DNA of 64,000 nt, taken from contig OOIN01000011.1 in the NCBI GenBank assembly GCA_900323505.1, positions 186,001 through 250,000 of the forward strand. The letters are read 5' to 3'. Positions within the stretch are counted from its first letter, which is position 1, and each line of letters begins with the position of its first letter. Below, piece by piece: positions 41,872 to 51,324 of this stretch. The stretch comes from Ustilago trichophora. Lineage: Eukaryota; Basidiomycota; Ustilaginomycetes; Ustilaginales; Ustilaginaceae. Position numbers and translations under genes: made by a program. The notes under the pieces were generated by a model. It did no database searches, had not been told where the DNA came from, and saw only the letters and a program-made list of their open reading frames with translations.

Positions 41872-44800
41872 CTAACGCGAGACACTGGGTGCGGTCGAGG
41901 CAGAAGCCGGGGGCTGCTGACGCTGCTGCGACTGTTGCGTAGCTGCAACACGTTCCGAAAGCTGCTTGTCTAGGTCCACCGCCTTGTTCCACATCTCGAT
42001 GCTGAGGCTCTTCTCTCCGTATGACAAAGCCAGCAGTCGCACAATTGCCATTCTTCGCAGCAGATCTTCCTGACCCAGAGCACCCTCCTTGCTACTCGCT
42101 CCACCGTGCGAGTCCTTGACTTCCTCCTGCTCCTTCCTGCGCTCAGCCACAAATTCTTGCTGGATGTGCTCGCTGACATTCTCGGGGATTTCGAAGGCCT
42201 TGGCAGTTGCAAGGCTTCGTGCGTTCATCAGCGCCTTTCTCCACTGACCCAGCCGACTTTCCTCGATCTGAGGGAGCGAGCTCGAGTACAGGTCGGCACT
42301 GCGATCGATAGGCTGCAGAGGACACTGAATGTCGAACGGCAGGAAGCTCTTGCCCTGACTGAGAATGATGGCGTTAAGGTCCGTGTCAAACTCGAACTCC
42401 GAATAGGGGAAAGCATAGGGCAGCTTGTGCGATTCCAGAACTGAAGAGAGGGCCTTGATGTTGCGAATGCCATTGTCCTTGAGTTGTCCTTCCCCCATTG
42501 TACCTTCGTTGACCACGATTGTGGTACCGTTGACAAGTTGAAGTCGGCCAGCTTCCAGTCCCGTGCCCTCGCCTGCACTTCGTGGATACAATGGCTTGCG
42601 GTCATCGTTGAGCGTTGCAAGGTCCATTGATACGTCGACCACGGCAGGGAGCAGCTGGTTGAGTCGACGCGAGAGCTGCGTCTGTGCCGAGGCTGCAGAT
42701 GAAGCTGCGGGTGCGCCAAAGTTGGAGACGTTTAGCGTCAGAGCACCCAAGCACAGGTTTGCGCGACGGACGTGAATGCGAGCAATCGTAGCGAGCAAAA
42801 CGAGCTCTGCAGCCACCTTGTCCCCTCCCAAAGCACCCGCCAAGAAGTCAACAAGAGCCTCCCTCTCAGCAGACTGAGACAGAATGCTCGAGCTCGAAGC
42901 AGCATCAGCAGTTGCAGATCCGACAGAATCGAGCTCGACCGACGACGCATAGACAGCGTGGAGACACGGTACCTGTGCGGGCTCGGATGACCCAGCAGCA
43001 GATCCGGTCTCCTGCCATTCAGCTTGAGGAAGACCGGCTGTGTCGAGGATACCGACGACTTCAATCAGCTCGGTCGTCTTGAACTTCTCCGCTGCATCCA
43101 GGTCGTACAGCTTGACAAGGCCGCCGACGTGTGGAGCCTCGGGAAGGGGAGCTTTGGCGGCATAGGCACGGGGCAGAGTTGAGGTGTTTGTGCTGGATGA
43201 GGAGGCTGCACTCGACTGGCTTCTGGCAGTGTGCTGACCTCGCAACTCAGCAGCAGCAGCCTCTGGACCAACTTCCAACTCGCGCTTCATGCCGTTCATA
43301 GCCTCCTCTCTGGTACCAGGACGGCGGCCAAAGCAGTCGGTACCAACTCGAACGTTGTCACTACCTGCCATGGTGGCGACATCCATGTCGGCCGACATAC
43401 CCATACTGAGCTCAAGGCCACCTGTCGCATCTTGACCTTCCACCAGCTCTGCGTAGGCCTCCTTGATGTGCGATTGATCTGCCTTTTGAACATCCTCGTT
43501 CATGCGAAGCAGCTTCACGAGGTTCGTGCGTGTGTGGATGAGCCTCTCAAAGTCTGGGTTGGCCGAAACGATCTCATCAACGCTCTTGGGCGCCTCGGCG
43601 TCGGCGCTGGAGCTGTTGGCAGCGGCGCCGATGGTCATGACGCCGCGAAGGCGCAAGTTCGGGCACTTTGCGATGACGTGAACAGCCAGTTGGAGCAGCT
43701 CGCTGTCCTTGGCCTTGTCGGCATCCGTGGATAAGATAGGTGGCAGACCGCTCTTGGCATCTTCGCCACTAGTGTTGACCTGGAGGTAGACGCGCAGTGG
43801 CTCGTCGCGCTTGGCAGCATCGGGAGAGGCAAGAGCTTTTTGCAACACATTGGCAGCCTTGATAGAGTCGAGCGTTTCGAGAAGGTACAAGTTGGGGATC
43901 GAGGCTAGCAGCTTGCCCTTGTTGCTCTGCAGACCGCCAACAAAGTGCCAGCGGATCTCTCTAGGCAGCACCTTGGCCTTGTCGACCATCTCCTGGACGT
44001 AGTTTTCGCCAAAGTGAAGCTGGCCAGCCTTCCTGTGAGCGGCGAGGATGGCAGAGGGAGGGTGGAGCTTCGAGATTGCTACCAAGCGCGGCTCCTTGCC
44101 TGTCGAGCCGATCTGCCTGCCCCGTTCGACAGCACGACGGATACGCTCACGAACCTCTTGGATCTTTTGGGGTGATCGAGGTTCGTCGATCGATATAGCT
44201 GAAGTGGCGTCTGCGAGCTGGTCCACGGAGGCGTCGGATGTCGTTGCTTCGACTGACTCGCGGTTCTCTTTAGCTACCCATGCCGTCTGCCCGGGTACCG
44301 AAACGGCGTACATGACTGTCCTCTCCGCGAGATTTTCGTGGCTCAGCTCTGCGTGCTCCGCTTGAACCGATGATTCGTTGGAGCTTGCAATACTGGCCTC
44401 GCCGCCGAAGAGACCGGTAAAGATGCGTCCCTCGTGTTCGTGCTTGGCGAGGAAGACTTCTGTGCCGAGACCAGTGTCTTGAATCATGGCACGGAAGCGT
44501 ACCAGTCGGTGCGAGCTGGATGCGTCATTGTTTAAAGTGGGAAGTAGCGAGCCGATGTTACTAGGAGACAGAGTCGGGATCTTTGCGCTAGCATCGGGCG
44601 AAGAAAACAGTTGACGGAAGTGTGTCTCTACTAGCTTTGTAATATTGGCCGGCGATCTGTCTTGTGCATCGGTGTAGATCTGTTGAACAACATCGAGAGG
44701 CTTGGTGAGAGCTGCGGAGAAGTCGGTGTCGGGCACCATTTTTGCGGCGCTTCTGTGAGAGGATGAGCTGAAGGTGTTACCAAGCAGCCAAACTTGCGGA

Positions 44801-44895
44801 TGAAGAGGTGTTGCTTTGTTCGTACGCTTGGGGAAGATTCTTGAAGCGAAAAACCTGGAAAGAGGGGCAACGACAGAAAGGTTGCGAATGTTCAT
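41872..44895 (-). CDS. MCM-binding protein with a PLP-homeostasis (YggS/PLPBP) domain inserted in the middle
   Basis: 1007 residues in one exon from the ATG at 44895. Residues 53-230 match the N-terminal half of MCMBP (VRFRAMIQDTGLGTEVFLAK, VPGQTAWVAKE). Residues about 588-1007 match its C-terminal half (GGLVKLYDLDAAEKFKTTEL, VVGILDTAGLP, FLAGALGGDKVAAELVLL, FPYSEFEFDTDL). Between them, about 238-522, lies a full alanine-racemase-fold PLP-binding protein. It keeps the Schiff-base lysine in VAISKLHPP (K276), HFGENYVQEM, WHFVGGLQSNKGK, the QVNTSGEDAKSGL strand, LRGVMTIGA, LSMGMSADM and VRVGTDCFGRRPG. MCMBP disassembles or chaperones MCM2-7 in the nucleus; PLPBP/YggS buffers pyridoxal phosphate. 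The first 52 residues are Arg/Ser-rich, like a mitochondrial presequence, with M53 (44739) as the MCMBP-like start. Confidence 0.9.
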   Translation of the reverse strand: MNIRNLSVVAPLSRFFASRIFPKRTNKATPLHPQVWLLGNTFSSSSHRSAAKMVPDTDFSAALTKPLDVVQQIYTDAQDRSPANITKLVETHFRQLFSSPDASAKIPTLSPSNIGSLLPTLNNDASSSHRLVRFRAMIQDTGLGTEVFLAKHEHEGRIFTGLFGGEASIASSNESSVQAEHAELSHENLAERTVMYAVSVPGQTAWVAKENRESVEATTSDASVDQLADATSAISIDEPRSPQKIQEVRERIRRAVERGRQIGSTGKEPRLVAISKLHPPSAILAAHRKAGQLHFGENYVQEMVDKAKVLPREIRWHFVGGLQSNKGKLLASIPNLYLLETLDSIKAANVLQKALASPDAAKRDEPLRVYLQVNTSGEDAKSGLPPILSTDADKAKDSELLQLAVHVIAKCPNLRLRGVMTIGAAANSSSADAEAPKSVDEIVSANPDFERLIHTRTNLVKLLRMNEDVQKADQSHIKEAYAELVEGQDATGGLELSMGMSADMDVATMAGSDNVRVGTDCFGRRPGTREEAMNGMKRELEVGPEAAAAELRGQHTARSQSSAASSSSTNTSTLPRAYAAKAPLPEAPHVGGLVKLYDLDAAEKFKTTELIEVVGILDTAGLPQAEWQETGSAAGSSEPAQVPCLHAVYASSVELDSVGSATADAASSSSILSQSAEREALVDFLAGALGGDKVAAELVLLATIARIHVRRANLCLGALTLNVSNFGAPAASSAASAQTQLSRRLNQLLPAVVDVSMDLATLNDDRKPLYPRSAGEGTGLEAGRLQLVNGTTIVVNEGTMGEGQLKDNGIRNIKALSSVLESHKLPYAFPYSEFEFDTDLNAIILSQGKSFLPFDIQCPLQPIDRSADLYSSSLPQIEESRLGQWRKALMNARSLATAKAFEIPENVSEHIQQEFVAERRKEQEEVKDSHGGASSKEGALGQEDLLRRMAIVRLLALSYGEKSLSIEMWNKAVDLDKQLSERVAATQQSQQRQQPPASASTAPSVSR

Positions 44896-45377
44896 CCCTC
44901 TGCACTCAGCAGTGTTCTTTGTGAGTGAAGGGAGCAGGGGTGAGGCCAGCGTTACTAATGGTTCTTGGGATACCTAAGCCATGATCTTATTCTTGGAAGT
45001 CTTTGAATTGCATGGAAGCTCTTTTGAGTCGTGTACAGTATGTAGGCGCTCAGCGTGCGCTGACAAAAGTTGCGGAGAGCATTTGATGACGTTTGCTTAG
45101 TAATAAAGTGGAGCCAACCCTGGCATTCCGCTTTAAGACGCCTATCCGAGAGTGCATTTCGCAGTTGGACCCTGAATGCATCTGTCCGTGCGCCTGTTCA
45201 ACGTTCACTCTTTTACGACATCATCCCAACGAGATTCGCCAGTATCGCCTTGCAAGCAAACTCCGGGTCGACTGTCTGAACGGCCAAGCATTACGACATA
45301 CATCACCGAAGGAGCGTGATCCTGAATGGCGAATAAGGCGCTAGGTCTCCACTGCGCGCCTGTAGCAAATCATCACC
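44896..45377. promoter_or_regulatory. Divergent promoter region MCMBP-PLPBP and adaptin-like gene
   Basis: 482 nt between two start codons on opposite strands. A TACAGTA motif lies at 45034-45040, near the middle. No gene recognised. Confidence 0.5.
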
Positions 45378-47450
45378 ATGTCCCAGTCGGGCGAATCGTT
45401 TACCTTGCTGGAGAGCGGCACCTCTCGCCTTCACTTCAAGCTCGCCAAAGCTCTCGAAGAGACTGGCTCTACTCGTCAGCAAGATACTATCATCATTGAC
45501 ACGGTTGCCCAGATCCGTACACAGCTTTCTTCGCGCTCCTTCTCTAGCGATGCTTCCAAGCTCGCTTCGGCTCTCCTCACTCTGCTGCACTGTCTTCATC
45601 ATTACCCATCGTCACCGGCATCTGTCGAAGAGTCACCTGCCTCAATAGACATCAGTTTTGCCCTTATCCCAACGCTACAGCTCCTGAGTCTGGCTACCGA
45701 CTGGAAGCATCTCCTCCTTGCCCATCAGCTCTTGCCATTCCTTCTACCTCGCGACACACCAAACCATTCACCGTCCGATACTGCCAGTGCAGAGAGCAAA
45801 AAGGTGGAGAATCAGGAGCACAGCGAAGATCTGATAGAAACGGAGAGTCAAACTTCAGCAACTGCCTCGACATCATCTCGACCCCCTTCTTCGATCGTTC
45901 GCGGGCGTTCTTCCCGTCATCCGACCGAGTCCGCTTCTAACCGTAGCGGGATATCAGCAGCGGCTTCACGCCCATTATCTGGTGTCGACGACTCGTCCTC
46001 GCTCCTTCTGCTCAACACCTTTCGAGCAAATCTCGCCACTGCCGCTGATCAAGCTCGAGAAGGTCTGCGGCCCGCTCGATCCCGGCCCCGCTCTCCGTCT
46101 GATACACGTTCCCCTGCGCGCACCAAGCCTACAAGCGCACTGCCTCGCGATAAATCCTCTCTTCGAAGCCATTTTCGGGCCTTGGAATCGCTGAGGTCTC
46201 TCGCAACAGGCACTCCGCGTGGTCCAGCCGTGCTTCCCTCTCTTGCGTCCACGCTAGTGGCTCTCACGCGGCACCCGGACTGCGCCATACGGTCCATGAC
46301 ACTCAATGCCATGCTGACGTGTGCCTCTCTCCCTAGCAGCGATCAAAGCGACAGAGACGGCCATGCTGAGATGCTAGATGCAGCACTCACAATTGTCCGC
46401 CTCACACTGGCCTCGACATATGCTTTCTCCCCGGGCTCAGACCTCGAAGAGCAGCAGGGCATGATTCTTTCCGAGATGGATAGACGCGTCGATACAAACC
46501 CGACAGTCCTTCGCTCCTGTATACGAGTGGTAGAGCACGCTCGTGCTGCTGGCCTCATCACAGATCAAGAGGCTGCTTGCCATTCTATCGAAGCGCTCCA
46601 AGCTAGCAGATGGGCGCCCATGCATCTTGAACTGTTCGCGCTTCAGCAAGAGCGTCTCGCCTCTTCCGTCGTGGTGCGTACTGAAGGCATTCGGGCGCGT
46701 ACAGCTGCGAGGCAGAGAGCGTCACTGCATGCAGACCATGACTATCACGGCAGTTATGCTCCTTGGCTAGCTGAAGCTTGCTTGTCTTCTCTGACCGCAT
46801 CAATCGAAAGCATGGTCAATTCGTCCTCCACACAACTCGACGATGCTTCAAGGAAACAAATTTTGACGACGGTGCTCCGCTTCTACAGTGTGGCATCGCA
46901 AGGCAAGGCGGCAGCCCTGGCGCTCTGCGTCGCTGCTGCACGATGCATCGGCGCACTCCACCACAAGACCCAAAGCACGAACGAAGAGCTACCCGAGACA
47001 GTTGGTCCGACCCAGCGCAGTCATCAGGACCGCGAAACTGCGGCGCTGTGGTCCACATTGTCCGAACACATCAAATCTCAGCTGCGAAGCTCCAACCCAA
47101 ATCGTAAGACCGCTGCGGTGATCCTTCTTGAGGCGCTACTACCAGTCGGATGGGCACAAAATCCAGCAGGGGGCATAAAGGAACAACAAGAAGAAAAAGA
47201 AACACATCAAATCGGAACAGCCTCGCCGCTTGAAATCTCTGAGGCTGAATTTGGCCAGCTTATGCAGTTGCTCGCTGATCCCGATGTCTCCATTCGGAAG
47301 CGGGTCATGCTGCTGCTGCAAAAGGTTGATCCCAGCCTTGCAGAGCTCCTTCGCACAAAGGTGCAAGTCGAAGATCAAGAGCTTGAATCCAATCAAAGAG
47401 GGACACCTGGTAAGTTGACCTTCGTATTGAATAATCTTGTTTGGTGTTAG
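45378..47450 (+). CDS. Adaptin-like HEAT-repeat protein (AP-4 epsilon-like), probably exon 1 of a longer gene
   Basis: The frame from the ATG at 45378 gives 690 residues if unspliced. A strong GTAAGT donor at 47410 suggests that only the first 677 codons plus one base are exon 1. The N-terminus (SRLHFKLAKALEETGSTRQQ, then DTIIIDTVAQIRTQL) resembles the start of AP-complex large subunits, most like AP-4 epsilon. Leu/Ala-rich helical repeats follow (LASTLVALTRHPDCAIRSMT, KQILTTVLRFYSVASQGKAA), ending LMQLLADPDVSIRKRVMLLL, which is typical of an adaptin trunk. Such subunits form coats for TGN/endosomal sorting. Residues 140-260 are a Ser/Arg-rich insertion. There is no ear domain. The identification is by pattern only. 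The downstream exon (47612-48990) is Nudix in the same frame. Confidence 0.6.
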   Translation: MSQSGESFTLLESGTSRLHFKLAKALEETGSTRQQDTIIIDTVAQIRTQLSSRSFSSDASKLASALLTLLHCLHHYPSSPASVEESPASIDISFALIPTLQLLSLATDWKHLLLAHQLLPFLLPRDTPNHSPSDTASAESKKVENQEHSEDLIETESQTSATASTSSRPPSSIVRGRSSRHPTESASNRSGISAAASRPLSGVDDSSSLLLLNTFRANLATAADQAREGLRPARSRPRSPSDTRSPARTKPTSALPRDKSSLRSHFRALESLRSLATGTPRGPAVLPSLASTLVALTRHPDCAIRSMTLNAMLTCASLPSSDQSDRDGHAEMLDAALTIVRLTLASTYAFSPGSDLEEQQGMILSEMDRRVDTNPTVLRSCIRVVEHARAAGLITDQEAACHSIEALQASRWAPMHLELFALQQERLASSVVVRTEGIRARTAARQRASLHADHDYHGSYAPWLAEACLSSLTASIESMVNSSSTQLDDASRKQILTTVLRFYSVASQGKAAALALCVAAARCIGALHHKTQSTNEELPETVGPTQRSHQDRETAALWSTLSEHIKSQLRSSNPNRKTAAVILLEALLPVGWAQNPAGGIKEQQEEKETHQIGTASPLEISEAEFGQLMQLLADPDVSIRKRVMLLLQKVDPSLAELLRTKVQVEDQELESNQRGTPGKLTFVLNNLVWC

Positions 47451-47611
47451 GCCAGCGTTCGCAGACGCATGGTCCGAGCACAGCCAAAAAGGGTCTCTCC
47501 GTTTCCCGAAACTGATCATTTTTGCTTTCTTCTTGTGACCCCACACTTCCACTGAACGTGGCTCTGACTCTCCGCACTCATTCGTTGACACACTACTCGT
47601 GATCTTTCCAG
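47410..47611 (+). other. Predicted 202-nt intron joining adaptin-like exon to Nudix exon
   Basis: GTAAGT donor at 47410-47415, CTTTCCAG acceptor ending at 47611, and branch-site candidates TTGAC near 47586 and CTGAC near 47566. Exon 1 ends in phase 1, and splicing restores the Nudix frame exactly. Read through instead, the intron gives 13 non-conserved residues and a TAG at 47448-47450. Confidence 0.6.
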
Positions 47612-48990
47612 CCTCGTCTCTCTTTGCCACTGTCTCGGAGACATCTTCAAACCCTGTGCCACAAGACAGCACATCGACGCTTCGTTCAAGCAAGCACAAC
47701 TTTCAAGGAAAACGCAGCAACCCTCGAGGCCACTCGTCCTATTTGGTCCCCAATCTGCACACATCCGCCATCCCCTCCGAATCGAAGCGCCTTCGCGACC
47801 AAAGCATTGCCCAAGCCATGTCCGAGTCCATAGCTAATCTCGTGCTTGGATCGGATGCGCAGCCGAACTCCTCCGAGAGTGAGGTGATCTTCTCGGCTAC
47901 TTCATCTGGAGTATTGGAAGGAGAGGAGCTCGAAGTCATCCACGAAGTTGCGGATCCTGAACGCCGTCTGGACATTGCTGCTGGCCAGCCACCTTCGCTT
48001 TTGGATCTTGTCCATCAGTGCCACAACCACGAACCTTGGCTCGACACGAGCCTTACTCCGTTCGTTCTCGATGGAGTCCAGATCGGTTTCCTCCCAGCGA
48101 GAGTGGTCAAAGCCTGCATCGACGACTCTGCAAATCAGCGCCGAGTCGGTGCCCCTGCAGTGCTCCGAAAAGTACGCTTTGCCATGAACCACCGCGAGAT
48201 CCTACCGCCAACAGCATCCTCCCGCATTTGCGAAGCAATCACATTCACCTCCGAATTTGCGACACCAGAAGCAAGGACAACCGGTCTCAATGCTGTTGCG
48301 CAACGATGGCGAGAGGCACGCATCTTCCCAGACCCACTCGATGGTTGGCGCGACGAACTCTATGCGATCTACGGACTCAACCCTCGACCCGGCTCTCGCA
48401 ACCCTATCGCCTTCAAGCTGGAGCGCGCAGCATGTGCCTTGTTCGGCTTTGCCACCTTTGGCGTCCATTTGACGGCGTACACGGTCGCTCCGGCCACAGG
48501 CGAGCTCAAGGTATGGGTTCCCCAGCGCAGCGCTACCAAGTCGACATGGCCGGGCTATTTGGATAACTCTGTCGCGGGCGGCATCGTAGCAGGTGACCTT
48601 CCGATGGAGAGCATGGTGCGCGAGTGCGAGGAAGAAGCCAACTTGGAATCGACGCTGGTCGAGAAACACATCAAGCAAACCGGCGTTCTCAGCTACTGCT
48701 ACAAGACGTCCAAGCAGGGCTGGATCCAACCCGAAGTAGAGTACGTCTACGATCTGCCACTACCTGCAGATGTGACGCTGCAACCAAAGGATGGCGAGGT
48801 GGATCACTTTGACCTTATGACGCTGGATGAGATCTATGATAAGATGAGGGAGGGCAAATTCAAGGCGAACTGTGTATTGGTCATGCTGGATTTCTTGATT
48901 CGACATGGGCACATTACTGCGGACAGAGAGCCGGGCTACAGACAGATTGTTGCCCAGTTGCATGTTGATCTACGCTTGCCCGGTCCTTGA
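47612..48990 (+). CDS. Nudix hydrolase domain with DUF4743 (Tnr3/YJR142W-like), likely exon 2 of the adaptin-like gene
   Basis: Open from the acceptor at 47612 to the TGA ending at 48990. The first 65 residues or so are Ser/Asn-rich linker. The first in-frame ATG is at 47818, which would give a 390-residue stand-alone protein. From about 47985 the DUF4743 region begins (SLLDLVHQCHNHEPW, FVLDGVQIGFLPARVVKACI, GLNAVAQRWREARIFPDPLD, GWRDELYAIYG). The Nudix fold follows (FGVHLTAYTV, LKVWVPQRSATKSTWPGYLD, NSVAGGIVAGDLPMESMVRE-C-EEEANL). The Nudix box has Asp where the first Glu usually sits, as in other fungal members. Homologues are linked to thiamine pyrophosphokinase (Tnr3) or hydrolysis of oxidised thiamine diphosphates. 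A GTG at 47599 is intronic and not a start. Confidence 0.8.
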
Positions 48991-49583
48991 TACAGGAATT
49001 GAAACCGATTTCAAGGCTTAGCATCGCGTATCACTGTTCCGATTTTATGGAACTGTCAAGCTGTTCTATCATGAGGGATGGCACCGAGAGTTTGTAAGGT
49101 TCGGTTCAATGTTGTTTGAGCTCTTCACGACAAGTCTGTGTGCTGGGTGGTGAGGCCTTCATCTGCCATGATGTTCCTCTTTCGAGCTTTGATCTGGCGG
49201 GCAAGCCACAGCGACGAGACGATAAACAGATGCGGACCAACGATCATCTGTATCGCCAAGCACTCGCTGACTGCAATGAATCTGGAACCACACTGTCAAT
49301 GGTGTACAGTAGATCATGACCAGTAAGCTTGGGTCGTCTATCAACAACTTCTCGAAAAGCGTCGCTCGAACAAACCCAAATCAGTGGACCCCGCGGTCAT
49401 TCCTCGGGAAATCTGAAGCTGGACGCATTGATACAGTAGAAGGGTGTGTGCTCGTGACCAAAACAGAATCCAAGCATGGATGAACGATTTCCTAGCAGGG
49501 TCCCGACGACGGCGCATCATTTTCAGGCTTACGTGAGGAATGCACGCGTATGTGACTTTGGTCCAGATCGATGACGTCGTCCC

Positions 49584-49606
49584 TTTTTTTTTTTTTTTTT
49601 TTTTTT
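49584..49606. repeat. T23 homopolymer
   Basis: 23 consecutive T. A TACTGTACAG palindrome follows 12 nt later (49619-49628). Confidence 0.9.
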
Positions 49607-51301
49607 GGAGCGGAGAAATACTGTACAGAACCAACCAGGTCGACAATCTTGCATCCGTCACAGCTCGCTTACGGATGGTTGTACTGTAGGTAGGGTTCGG
49701 GTATGCGCGCTGCAGGTCGTGGTTGTGCTGGTTGTCGTGGTCTTCTTGCTTTGGTCACACTATTTTCATCTTGTACCGTTTCCTTTTTCCTTGACGAAAA
49801 TGCGATGCGTGGTGGATTACAACGGATCTGACTTGGTTTGCAACTTTCGCCTGTCCCCATTCTCGTAACTGCAACCACGATAATCTTGAAAGGAAGTCGT
49901 GAACCGATTCAGGCCGATGGTCTGGTTGATTAGGTTGGGAGAAAGCATACTTTTCCGTCGGTTGGTCACACGGTCAGCAGACTTGACAGCGCCTTGTCCT
50001 CTTTTTTTTTCTCTTTTTCTTGGCTGCCGAAACAAGCACTCCGATGGTTGTCGCTTGTATTCTTCGACGTCTTTCTAAAGGTAAAAGATTCAGGACAAGC
50101 TATGTCCAAGAGCAGCAAAGACGTTGAGCATCGACGAGGTCGGTCGCTTAACCACTGTCTGCAGTACGATGAGACTTGACCTGGCATTTAGCTGCTTGTC
50201 GTCGTGACCGAATCGGGCAATTACTGTAGCGTTCACCACGAGGCCTTGACCTGCATGTCGACTGGTACCCATCATTCATATTCTTCATCGCATGTAATCG
50301 TCCCAGCATCATGAATGATAATCGTACATCACATTGCAGGCCAAACTATGAAGATTTGTCCTTACTGAGAGCCTGTTAAAGAGCTGGAGCGGACCCAAGA
50401 CCGAAGAAGACACCGACAGCTCGTTGCTCTCAAAATACAAAAAAAAGGCACTAGCTACGAGATTTGGCTTGGAAAAATTCCAGCTCCGCCCTGAAACTCC
50501 CCGAAAAGTTTAGATGACCAACTTTCATGCGTTGGCATGCTCCAATGAACAGTCTAAGGTTACCGTCACCCTTTCTACTCATGTCCGATCTCGTATGCGC
50601 CCAATTATTGCTTACTTTGAAGATCGTGATCATGTTGTGCAGTAAAGTCTGACTACCCGTCGGGAAGCTCTTGTGCATGTTCGGCGAATGGCAATAGCAG
50701 GTGGGACGTCGTAGAAACTCTGTGTTCAGTGAGATGAGAAGGGACAAGAAAAATAGCTTTAAATGTAGGCATCTGTCAGCACCGCATAGTGTACTGTGCA
50801 CAGAAGGAAGCGTGACCTAACCGTTGTCGGACGCTAAAAGTGAGCTATGACCTCAGACTCTCTTTCGAGACAATCCCAACTGTCCTTGTCGACGGCACCA
50901 GATCTTCCTGGCAACTGACGCCAGAAGCCTCGATCTTCACAGCGCTCAACTGAAATGGCTGCTCGAGATCTCGTCGACATCGACCATTCAAGCCACGTTG
51001 ATTCCGATTCGGGATTACTTGCCAGTTCATTCTAGCATTCCCTGCGATTTCACCAGACTGTCTACTTTGGTAGCCGCACTTGAACTTTGTTCACAGCATG
51101 CTTATTCTGTCGACGAGTTCGGGCTTCTGGCGCAGAATCTCCAACGCAGACGAATGAACCAGGATGGTATAGGTTGCCTTGCCATCCGCGATCGTTCGTC
51201 GCGTGAGCATTTGCACTGTGACTGTTCTAAACCCAAAACGACGCTACGAGGAGAAGAGGTCGATGGTGAGAAGCATGATGTTCGCAGAGAGGATGATGAG
51301 G

Positions 51302-51324
51302 TTTTTTTTTTTTTTTTTTTTTTT
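51302..51324. repeat. T23 homopolymer
   Basis: 23 consecutive T followed by an AT-rich segment (CTGAAATACATAAAAAATAAATAAG). Confidence 0.9.

Noticed and set aside
47599..47611. GTG at 47599 as start of the Nudix protein
   Set aside because: Falls inside the predicted intron just before the acceptor; not an ATG.
50451..50801. 116-codon minus frame in the gene-poor region
   Set aside because: Cys/His/Leu-rich with no codon bias or motif; more likely chance.
49584..51324. Element bounded by the two T23 tracts as a transposon
   Set aside because: No terminal repeats, target duplication, integrase or reverse transcriptase motif visible; kept only as an observation.
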